Shown here: positions 22,859 to 33,274 of the stretch, piece after piece
Layout of the letters: every line of letters begins with the position of its first letter
Numbering within the stretch: the stretch's first letter is position 1
Source of the DNA: Amanita rubescens
Taxonomy: Eukaryota; Basidiomycota; Agaricomycetes; Agaricales; Amanitaceae
DNA length: 49,229 bases
NCBI GenBank assembly: GCA_015039365.1
Contig: WION01000389.1
Location: 1-49,229 of the forward strand
Direction: 5' to 3'
Translations under genes and position numbers: made by a program
Notes under the pieces: model-generated
Database searches by the model: none
What the model saw: only the letters and a program-made list of their open reading frames with translations
What the model was told of the DNA's origin: nothing

Positions 22859-24843
22859 CTAGTACATTCTCGGGTCGTCAGCAAAGTAATTACCTGCTAG
22901 CGCTGCTTCATAATTCCATTCCTCGCGCAGCAGCACTTCGCGACCGAGTGAAAATCGTTGTAACAGTTGAACGACCTCATCATCATCCCTTTTCTTGGGA
23001 ATGAGCTGGTCTTCGTCCGGTACTGGAGGGAGCGTGCGAAAAATCGTGCGGGCGAGCTCCACCTCAGCCAGATATGCGTCTGCAGGTAACCGAGGGGTAT
23101 ACTTGGTCTCGGACGCAATTACACGCTCTATCGTGCCATATTCTCTGATGAACTTCAGAGCACGCGCAGGGCCTAAATTTTTAATACGCTCGGAAAAGTC
23201 CGTTCCTAGGAGCAGTGCAAAGTCGATGAAGGAATCATAGTCAAGTTCGAGCATTGTCCGAACGTCGGAACCAGTCATCATCATCAAGGGTTCGTGTCTG
23301 CTTGTGATGTTCCTGAGAAGAGGAACTTCGTAGAGCAGCACATCCTTGTTCTTATTTAGTTTTTCAGTTGTGTTGAAATGGACAATACCCACTGTATCCT
23401 CGCTGACGACGTAGTCTGCCAAACCTTGGCGAACAATGGCAGAGGCTAATGCCTCCGCTTCAAAAGTCCCAGTCGATTCGACGCAAGGTATTCCCATGGC
23501 CTGTAAGATTTCTCTACTTTCATCATAGGTTTTTGATGTCGGTGCACAGGTCCGGCGCGTATACGATGCAGACATAATGCTACTCTTCTGCGTGAGGTCA
23601 TTCACCGCTATGTCGGTCACTGGTTCTAGTTGTTCTTGAGGCGTTAAAATTTTTGACCAAAGCCGCCCTTCTTCGATTGTGAGCTGATATTGCCCTTTGC
23701 TCATGAAAAGCTCTGCACGAGCGTCCGAGTCCACAGTACTTTGAGGCACAGGCAGCAGAGGTGTCTCTGAGATACTCGGGGGCAGTGATTTGAGTTGTGA
23801 GATGCTCCTGTGGTAGTCCAAGAAAAGAACTGCGATCTGTTTAGCGATTTCAGGGGGTGACATCTCCACTGTTGCTCGTGCATCTTCTGCAGATAATACA
23901 GGGGGTATCACGGGGAAGGCAAGATCTTGTATGCGGTCAGTTGAAGGTGAAAGGGCATCCTGGTGTAATGGGCCTTGTTCGTCTTCAATAGATAAAACTT
24001 GGGTTCTATTCTAAAGTATATATTAGACGAGCACAACGAGCATCGGCGCATCCAAAATACCTGATCTTGCGCGTCTATACTTTCGCTCTCAATGGATTCT
24101 TCAGTAATCGATTCTGTAACAAGAATGAGAAGATGGGTAACATCAGAGAGTGGGTCCTAGTCACCGTCAACGTCTAACTTGGACTCAGGCTCAAACGACA
24201 CCAATGGGGTGCATTTGGGTTGAAGAAAATCAAGCGCATTTATAAGGTCCGAGATGCGACTGCGATCGTTTCTGTCTAGCATTTTCCATTGCTTCCAAAT
24301 GCCTTTAAGTTTTTGCAGCCGTTGCAACCGCTTCAGTTCGAGCGAACTACGCGCCGCAACTAACTGGCGAGCTTCTCTCCGTCGCACAGCCTATTAATCC
24401 CAGTCAATGACGAAACAGGCTACATAAACTAGTGTCTGACCTCGCGTGCTTTAGCAAGATTACGTTCCTTCCCATCAAACACGCATATAGCTGAGACTCC
24501 CGAGTCTTCCAACTCCTTCACGAGTCTGTACCATCCCAGAACATGTCGATACTGATGCGGAACTGGAGCAAAGTGCATCCGTTGGGTTATAAGGGTTCCA
24601 TCTCTGGCAAGTCACGGTACATGAGAACAGCTAAACCAGAGAAGACATGACAAAATATCGAACCAAAAAAACGCGATTCTTACATGACGATTCTTTTACC
24701 GGTTAGTCCTTTCAAACGGTCTGGCAAGTGTTTAATTACATCAGGACTGTTAAAGTTGAGCGTTCAGCGGTGTTTCACGTGTATAGCAAGGTCATCGCGT
24801 ACCAAACCTTCTGGAGAAAAGGCGTGAGTCCCAGCACGCCCAT
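22859..24843 (-). CDS. XPG/Rad2-family (FEN1-like) structure-specific nuclease
   Basis: Flap-type nuclease superfamily with N and I regions. From ATG 24843: MGVLGLTPFLQKVCPDVIKH, LKGLTGKRIVMDGTLITQRM (metal-binding Asp), VSAICVFDGKERNLAKARE, a charged linker with RREARQLVAA, then the I region GIPCVESTGTFEAEALASAI (Glu cluster), VVSEDTDVLLYEVPLLRN once a 48-nt intron is removed, and the helix-turn-helix part FALLLGTDFSERIKNLGPAR followed by ALKFIREYGTIERV. The stop is at 22859-22861. It belongs to a fungal branch distinct from FEN1, EXO1 and Rad2 proper, since it lacks a PCNA box I can see. A role in DNA repair or replication is inferred from the family. The 48-nt intron (23345-23392) is a multiple of three without a stop, so simple ORF calls keep it. 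Confidence 0.87.
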
Positions 24844-25410
24844 AAGCAAATAATACAATAATTAGCGAGAGAAAGGCGACGCGTAGAACCGGATGGGTAA
24901 GCCGGTGCCGACAAATGCCGATAAAACTTGACTTATGTCATCGTCTGGATATGGCCAAAGGTTACGATGGTCCGTGCGCGGTTTCAGAAAGATATATAAA
25001 CAGTGTCCCAACACCCCATCTCTTCATACTTACCTTGATGGCGTGTGCCCCTTCATGTAACCGGGCTTACGGGCTGTGGAGGTCCCCCATAGCACGGCGA
25101 CCCTGTCCTCAGGGGGTAGCTGCAGTTTGTATGGGCTTCGGCTCATGCACCGTCTCAATATTTTCCAGTCCTTCCACGGCCTCTCTATGGGCTAGGAGGG
25201 CCATCCTTTTTTTTTTGGTCCCTCTATGGTCCTAACCCTAACCCTAATGCCAGCCAATAGCAACAGCCGTACAGTAGCATACCAATATAATATTGCCACG
25301 TAATGTTACCAGAGAAATGAATATATTTCATTGTACGACAATAAACTACTATAAGCTCATTGGTAGCAAGGAATGGAGTGATTAGAGACTGCCTGTTCAT
25401 TTTTATTCTT
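24844..25410. other. Intergenic region with telomere-like repeat
   Basis: No gene is seen. It holds a run of ten T (about 25207-25216) and, close by, a short telomere-like tract. It lies between the XPG gene start and the alpha-COP stop, so it should contain the alpha-COP 3' end and the XPG promoter. Confidence 0.45.
25231..25247. repeat. Interstitial telomere-like repeat
   Basis: CCTAACCCTAACCCTAA is just under three units of the fungal telomere repeat TTAGGG on the opposite strand. It is internal, flanked by conserved genes. Confidence 0.7.
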
Positions 25411-28400
25411 CTACCACGCAGCGGGCAACCCAGAAGCTACAGCACCAATCTCCGTTAGCTGCGTAAGAGGGTCTAGAGACCCCTGGTATTGCGGCAAGAA
25501 CATCGCATCGGTATAGGGGCACCGCACAGACGGCGAACCCTTGTAAATCGGCGTATAACTAGCAGCACAAATCTCGAACGCCGTGTATTCGTCATAGTCA
25601 ATGTCAACGGCGTTGCGGGGATTACGATCCCCAGCGGCGATACGTTGGCGTGCCTACGCAATCGTCAAAACTCAACTCAAATCTGCTAGTCGAATGCATG
25701 CGTACCTGTGCAACTATCTTCGGATCGGGCTTCAAGTCCAAGAGCCGCTTCGCAAACCGAGCAGCGTGTGCCAGGTTGTTTGCTTTTGCGAACCAGTTGA
25801 TAGCACTCCGGAGAGCAATTTGCAGGTGAGCCGGTTGCATTTGACAGTGCGTAAAGTACGCCGCAAGCTCTAGTTGTCGTTTCAAATTGCCGACATCTTG
25901 TTCGGCTACTCGTCGACGCTCCAATTCAATCGACACTCCCAACAGGTATTCTCGCGCGGACGTTACCGTTTCTCTCCACTGTGGCCAACATCATCAACGA
26001 AACTCAAACATCAGATTAGCTGCTCACCAGTTTCGCCTCATCATCGGAAGATATCACAACAAGTAAGAGAGCATGCAACACTGAGCGGAAGACATCTTGC
26101 GCTTCTGCCAACTTGTTGCCGGACATGCATCGGTACCCTTCCGTCACCTCTGTTCTCATCGACTGTAGTGATCGTACAGCAACGGGAAGAACACGACTGG
26201 GGAAGACTCGGACGGGTTACGTCTCACATGAATTTTCAGTGGTGGCAAAGAGGCGACTGGTGAAATATAGACATGTGATGATCGGTAGACGGACATGAAT
26301 AGCGGTTTCAGCAGGGCAAAGTTGACCACTCCGAATTGACGATTGAGAAGCTGTAACACGTCCAGGTCAAACAAACGTCACTTGATCTTGCTCGGAGAAC
26401 CTACCTGCATGGCACTCTCGAACGCTCCGGCAGCTACATGGTCCACAGCAAGCGGTGAGTTTCTGACCCACAACTCCGTCTCGTCAGGACCTGGTGTTGC
26501 ACCGGCACCCAACTCCTCTTCTTCCTCTGCAGGGCCCGTCTCTTCTTCATGCGCAGGCTGGAACTCTCCTCCATCAGCGTCCAGGTCCCATCCACCCTCG
26601 TCAACTTCCTCCTCTTGCATCTCTTCTTCCCTCGCCCACGCATCCAATGCAGAAGAAGCAGCGCCAGCGCCAGTATCTCCGTTAGCATATGGAGTTGGGA
26701 CACCTTCCAAGGATCCATTGACGAGAGCAAGATCAAAGAAGTTTTCTCCGGGAGGTACGACTGGCCAGTTCATATTTGTGGTGGAAGTGATGACGGGCGG
26801 TGGCTTCAGCGTCGACGGACCAAAATCGGGTACATCGTCAAGGTCAGCTTCCGTAAGACCCGCAGCTTCTAGAATCTCGGCCGCTACTTCTTCCAATCCG
26901 TTGGTCTTGGCCATCAAATACGCCAACGGGTCTAAAGTGTGCATTTAGTACTCTTAATATCCTGGACCTCGCCCGAGACTTACGGAGTCCAACATCTCTC
27001 AATACAGAAATCCGCCCCTCCACATCACCGGTATACAACGCATTATGGAATCGCGACATTGGATCACCCCTCGCCTCGGCGATCTTTTGCATTTTCGACA
27101 ACTTCTCTGTACTTCCAGTTGCGAGGTAAAGGAAGGACAGTTTGTCAAAGTTCTTCGTCATTTGATAAGCCTTCTCCACCACTTTATGGTTTCCTTGTTT
27201 CAGCGCCTGTTGTGCAAGCTTAGCCCAGCACTCGGGGCGGTCAATCGTTTTGGCAGTTTCCATTGCAACATCCAAATTACCGCATTCTAGCGCTAGCTCA
27301 AAGCGAGTGTTCGTGTCTTGGACGAAATGAAGTGCGATCTGAAAGAGCATATCATAAATACGCTGCGAACGTCATTCAAGGCAGATAATCACCTCCGGGA
27401 ATCCTTTCTGTTGTAGATACGCAATGATACTCTGACCCATGAGAGTAGAAGTTTTGATAATGTACAGCATTTCCTCGTAATTGTGCTTCAAAAGCGCAAG
27501 CTTGAACCTGTACTCTGTTGGGTCAAATGTAATGGTGCGGGGGCGGGCTGAGCGGTCGAGACAGTAAATCGTCTTGCCCTTGACACGCGTCAGGTAGACG
27601 GGGTTGTCCAATGTGCAAATGACACCGTGATCACTATTTAACTTGAATGTTAAATCCGCTATGTGTGATGGTAGTAAAGTGGTTTACCCTTGGGATAGGC
27701 AATACTTGACGTGATTGAGCGTAGAATAGATAAAGACGCCTGAGTCGTCCCATGCACCCGACTTGATACGAATCGTCTCATGAATAAGGCTATGTTGCGA
27801 GAAATTCTTGTTTGCAATTGTAATCGCTGTACGAAGTAGAGTTAGGAAGCGCTACAATCCAAAGAGAGGTAACTTACTATGTTTACTCATCAACACGACC
27901 AACTGACCGTCGGCACTCCAAATAACGTACTTAACGGGTGGACTGTTGATTTCCGCAATTGTTTTCTGTTGCTGTATGTCATATAACACCACGGTGGAAG
28001 TAGAACTCAGGATGAGGCAAGCAGTTCCACCATAGAATATCTCATTCGTCTGAACAGGAGCCTTGATCGTCTTGACCACGGAATTGGCTAGATCTCGGAC
28101 TTCAATGAGCTAAACAAGGCGTGTCTAAGCGTTAGCATACATATGCGTAGCAGATAGAGAAGCGGACCTGAGTAGTCTTGTTCAAGACTGCAAAACGGTT
28201 CCTCGCAACAAATATCGCACTCTGCCCGCTTCCCTTCTTCCCGTCAACGCTCGAATCCTTAACCTCGCCTTGAGCCTGTTGCGGTAGTGTCGTGAGCTCA
28301 TACAACCCATTATCGGAGCCAATCGTCAGCAGAACAGCTCGCTCCGCTGGGTTGAAGCTCAAGGTTCTTGGAGGCATATAAGGACTTCCAAACTTGCGCA

Positions 28401-29710
28401 CGCTCAAAAGTCCAATATCCGAGCCCGTGGAGAAGTCGAACGCGCGAACGTACTTGTCTCGGACATAGTACAGCGTTTCTTGGTGAACAGAGAAGGCAGG
28501 TCGTTCACGTTCAAGCTTGAAAACGATAAGGCCGCTATCATGCCCAGCTGCAAAGAGGTTGAGATTGGGATGCGCAGCGAGAACCCAGAACCGGTCGTGT
28601 TCCCTCCTAAAAGTCTGGATGGCAGTTCTCTTCGCCAAATCCCAAACTCGAACTGTCTTGTCTTCACCGCAAGAGACGATCAACTCGTGCTTTGAGTGGA
28701 AGAAAGCACTGGAAACGTTGTTGAAATGGCCACGACATGAATCGACCTCCCAAGCTTTGGTCTCGCTCATACGCCAGATCTTGATAACTCGATCATCCGC
28801 GGCAGAGACGATGAGAGGTAATGTAGGATGGAACATGGCAAAATTGACGCCGCGATCATGTCCCTCCAAGACATACTTGACGGTTGAGAAGGAGTCGAAA
28901 GTTTCGAAATTCCCTGGTCCACTGCTTCCCATATTACCAGGACCACCTGCATTGGGCGAGCCTCTCCGCAGACCGGAGATATCCCAAACTCGAACGGTCT
29001 GGTCCATTGATGCAGAGACGACGAGATCCTCTTTTGGATGGAATTGGGCGGACATGACGTAGTGCGAGTGTCCGGTCAGGATTGCTATACAGTTTCTCGA
29101 TGTACTGTTCCATATGCGTATTGTTTGATCATCAGAGGCCGAGAGCTAGGTGAAGGTCGATGTGATGTGTAGTCATGCTGGGAGGGGGGGAACACAGTAC
29201 TCACGATCCAAGGCATCTCATGGTGAAATTGGACAGTGCGAACGTAATCCAAGTGCCCATGCAGTGTAAAAAGACAACGCCGGTTCTGAGGTCGAATATC
29301 TGCAGGCGAATATCAGCACTCGACACCATCCCTGACAACTTAGCAGACTGACCCCACACCCTGATTTTATAGTCATCACCACCAGTAACCAAGAGTGCTC
29401 TACTTGGATGTATTGCCACTCCGCGGACGGGGCCTGCATCGGTGTGAGCAGGTGACCATCATTTAAAAAAGTGGACAGACCTTCATGCTCCTCAAACCGA
29501 TCTACTAGCACCCCCATTCTATAATTCCACAATTGTACACTCCCATTGTGTAGCGCGGCCGCGAGCAGGGGTTGCGTCGGATGGAAAGCGAGCCCTACGG
29601 AAAACGAAAGCACAGCATGAATCAAACGATAACACAACTCAAAGATGAAAGAGAACAATACCCTTTACGCGGTTGCTTTTAGACTCGAACTTTGTGAGCA
29701 TGACAGACAT
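25411..29710 (-). CDS. COPA: Coatomer subunit alpha (alpha-COP)
   Basis: Largest COPI coat subunit, binding KKxx cargo for Golgi-to-ER retrieval. From ATG 29710: [17 protein letters not shown] then [114 protein letters not shown] and [16 protein letters not shown], i.e. the N-terminal WD40 propeller. A second propeller follows ([20 protein letters not shown]), then the alpha-solenoid ([40 protein letters not shown]), an acidic linker near 26380-26650, and the C-terminal epsilon-COP binding part ([36 protein letters not shown]). The stop is TAG at 25411-25413. It has a dozen or so introns. It appears complete and intact. Confidence 0.95.
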
Positions 29711-29894
29711 AATTAGAAATATTTGTCCCCGCAAAGAAGCGGGAGAGCTGAGCGTCGCAGTCGGCGCGTTTTACTTTGGCTGAAAGGCGTGGTTAAACGA
29801 GTTGCCTTTTTTGGTCCATATCTACTCTATAATCTAATAATACAACAATCGATAGCTACAACGGCCACGTCAGTGGTTCAATCTGTCCATCTCA

Positions 29895-31301
29895 TCAATA
29901 CTCAGCAATAACACTAGTATAAACCCACCCATGCCAGTGATTCAGTCTATGCATCTCATCAATACTCAGTGCTAACCCCGGTGTAAACCCACCCACCGTT
30001 CTTTCTGTGACTATCTTCTTGAACGACATGGTCAACTTCTCTCTCAGTAGACCTGTAGTCCTGTCATACAATACAAGCTGCTCTTTGGGTGTTTGATTCA
30101 TAAATCTGGCAAAATGAAACTTGATATGCTTCAATGCCGTCGCTCGAAGTGCAGCGGAAGACAGTTTGACGTCTAATTGGTGCCATTCTGCGTCAGTCAG
30201 CTCGAAAGGAGTTGACTCAAGGTAGCTGAAGAAAGTAATATGCTCCAGCGGAGAACCATTTGGAAGGCTAGAGAGAGTCTCGTGCAAACCTCGAAGGATA
30301 GGATCGATTGTACGGACACGCAATGGCACCCAAAAATCAATATTCCGTAGACGTTGAAATGGTGCCAAATCAAGTCCGAGCCTATAGGTATCCTGTAACT
30401 GAATCTGATCACCCGTGAAGGCTGATGGCATATAGTAAGGATGAACTACCAAATCGAAATGAGAGCCATTTCGTAAAACCAGAGGTTTCTACATACCTGA
30501 TTGAAAAACAACAGAAACGAATTCAAGCGTACTGGAAGCATTCTGCATCAACTTCTGCAGTAATTCCCATTCTGAATCGAAGCGAACGACCATGCACAAC
30601 ATGGTCAAATGCGATATGTCGAGTAAGTCTATAAGACCTGACTCCAAATTTCCCGTTTCTGAGCCTTTAGATGTGATAATTAGCTGTTCTGGCCTCGCCG
30701 CGGGGATAGCAAAGGTGTCGATATCCTCAGCCAGCGCGTTATCCAAGGGGTGCGGATTGTATCCTGAATTACAAATTTGGAACTTCTTTAATCCCGAAGA
30801 GATGTGCCGAAACGCGCTGAGAGGAAAGCCCTCGACGTGTTCAAACTTCAGCTTCTTCACAGAAGGACAGGCAAGCAGACCCGTCAAAGCAGTCTGCAAG
30901 CTACCAGGCAAAGATCCCCACGAGACCCTTCGCAACGTAATCCTTTCCAGGCAACCACTGCTATGCTCTGCAAACAGCTTCAGAATCAGGCAGAGTTGCT
31001 GATAGCGACTTTCGTCAATCTGTGCCGGGGAAGGATGAAGGCAGCCGGGGACCATGCTACATCCGATTCTGAGTTCCTTTACGTGTTGGAAGATCCTGTG
31101 CGACCTAGGCATCAACCGAGAAAACGTCCCGATTGCCCATTCGTCGCAGCACAGACGGAGGCAACGGAATAGCTGCCGGAAGCTGTAATGCTCGAAAGTG
31201 AGCGACACCTGCGAGCAGGCTATCAAAGTGGGTTCCTTTCCGATTTGGCCAACGACTTTCTCAATGAGCTCTGACGGCAGCGTTGGATAAGGAAGAGGCA
31301 T
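29895..31301 (-). CDS. F-box-like protein, Agaricomycete family
   Basis: Two exons joined by an intron at about 30446-30494 (donor GTATGT; join reads VVFQS/VHPYYMPSAFTG). The N-terminus carries an F-box-like helix pair (LPSELIEKVVGQIGKEPTLI, ACSQVSLTFEHYSFRQLF), followed by leucine-rich, irregular repeats (HVKELRIGCS, CLERITLRRVSWGSL, PSVKKLKFEHVEG, LKKFQICNSGY, RLRNIDFWVPLRV). This is the common layout of Agaricomycete F-box/LRR-like proteins, probably SCF ubiquitin-ligase adaptors with unknown targets. It is a different subfamily from the two at the left end: no cysteine motifs and no C2H2 tail. The stop is TAA... at the low-coordinate end (29895-29897). Confidence 0.75.
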
Positions 31302-31573
31302 GGTCGATACCGGCTCTACGTGTGACGGGTTCTTGCCAGCGAAGCACTTATACTATATAGTCGACTGATCTGTACTACTTATCGCTACTTCGGCTAGTGG
31401 CCTGATTCGCCTATAAGAGATAAGGATTTGGAGAACATGCCAAAATTTGTATATGTGCCCGAGTACCTACCCTGAGGCGCACAAGATCCTGTAACTGTCA
31501 TCCTCCGCCATGTGGCTTGAGATCTGGCAGCTCGCCGATCCGTGATGTAATGAGTAGGAAAGCCAACAAGTCC

Positions 31574-31815
31574 ATAAATAGTACCCGACGCCTCGCCTCG
31601 GAAGTATTACACGGAAGATGAAGCGCATATATCGGCTACTTTCCTTATCCCCTCGTTCTAATCATTCCTTCACAGCATCTGTGTTGGATATAATCCTATG
31701 GATGGTGAAACGATGTTATTCATGTTTATGCCGAAGGAAGGCCCCGCACCTATCTCGTAGAGAACTTCAGCGGGACATATGCACCTTGATAACTTCAAAA
31801 CCCGATCTAGACCGC
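31574..31815 (+). repeat. Dispersed ~240 bp element, copy 1
   Basis: Matches 42920-43185 on the same strand. Shared words include CATAAAT, GACGCCTCG, CGGAAGTATTACACGGAAGA, GCATATATCGGCT, GATATAAT.CTATGGATGG, GAGAACTTCA.CGGGACATAT and GCACC.TTGATA. Copy 2 is longer by an insertion of about 20-30 bases in the middle and by text between the Cs of the last third. Both contain the frame TPRKYYTEDEAHIS or its remnant (SPRKYYTEDEAHISAT), so it may derive from a coding exon of an unknown family. Confidence 0.65.
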
Positions 31816-32889
31816 AATGGTTCAACGTTCAGGCGTAAGGAGGCTGCTAGCAGGATATCAGATTTACTCGTGGTTATCTTGGGAAACGCACGAGAACCGA
31901 CGAGATAACAACTTATCCATTAGCCAACCCATTGTCATACGCCGCTACAGCATCGCAAGTCTCGTAGGCAATCTTCACTGACAATAAAAAAAAGCGCAAT
32001 GCCGTAGTTGTTTTTGTGGTTTTCTCCACGCAATCCACTCCTGAATAGCATAGCAGGTCAATAGCGTTCCCAATATAGCGCATAACGACGTACAGGGAAT
32101 GAAAGATGTTCACCCTAGGCAATGGTAAATTCATCAACCACGGCGCAAAGACATTTATCAAATCATCTGCAGTGACAGTGCGGCTGGATTTATGAATAGA
32201 TGGACAACGTGCTGATGGTGCTGACTAGTCGAAGTCAAATCCACTTCATTATCGCATTATGGAAATGCGGGCCAAAATACTTCGCATTGAATTCAGAGCC
32301 GCAATCCTTCTAAGTTTCTTTCCTACACCTCCACCCCCATCGGCTGCCCTAGTAACGACTGAGGTTAATGCGGAGGTTGTTTATCTGGGAGGGTCGACAT
32401 ACTAGGATCCACTGGCAGCTTCATGTGCTGGGACCGGCGGGGAAAGTGATAGTAGAGGCCGGACGAATGGCATGGTGGACCGATGAAGGTACGAGACAAG
32501 AGGGCTTACTTATGGCAGTCCTGAGTTGTAGACGACGCACGTCGCCCAAGTCTCTCCGTCACTTCCCACGCAGACGGACTCGGAAGCGGCAGCGGTAGCG
32601 AAGGATATTAGCTCCTGCAGTTGTATGCCCAACTCAAGCTGCACTTGATCTACCATATCTAGTGCGGGAATTGTAACTGTCTAACCCCGTCTGCCGTGCT
32701 TCCTGCGGTAGCGCCCTGATCAAAACTCAGAATGATCAACGGCCCTAATCCCAGCACCCATCTCCTGGATGGAACTTGGGACGTTCGTCGTCTCGAACGT
32801 CGACGAGCCCAGCTGCATCCTAGGGTCACACTTAACACAATGAGCCGCCCGCGCTTCCGAGGATGCAAAAGCAGAATCAATTCAACTCG

Positions 32890-33065
32890 CCCATTTGCTG
32901 CCGCGTAACCGCCACGGCGCCCTATCATTTCAAACCCATGCGACATATGTACTCACTGCGACCTGATTGAATCCATCAACACCCACCACAATGCATCCAA
33001 AGTGCTCATTTATTGCCACGTAACCGCCGTGGCGCCCCGTTTCAAACCCACGCAAAGTACGTACC
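32890..33065 (+). repeat. Diverged direct duplication (~115 bp spacing)
   Basis: CCCATTTGCTGCCGCGTAAC at about 32889 and CTCATTTATTGCCACGTAAC at about 33004 start similar blocks that continue CGCC(AC/GT)GGCGCCC and TTTCAAACCCA. No coding role is seen. Confidence 0.5.
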
Positions 33066-33274
33066 CCCTCCCCCTCGCTGCTGCTCAATTGTATTGATGA
33101 ACGCACCTGCCACCAGCTGCCACCTCCGAACATAAACCATCGAAATGCGCTTTGTAGCCATCACCTAATCCTACACTGCACACCCGCAATGCGCTCGTGA
33201 CCTGAACCATACCCATTTTTTTGTCTCTGATGATTGGTTATCCAGTTTCATGCAGCAACTGAGCGTGCACGGCT

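Noticed and set aside
28517..29062. Plus-strand open frame opposite alpha-COP
   Set aside because: It is a shadow of the WD40-coding strand; the minus strand encodes clear alpha-COP.
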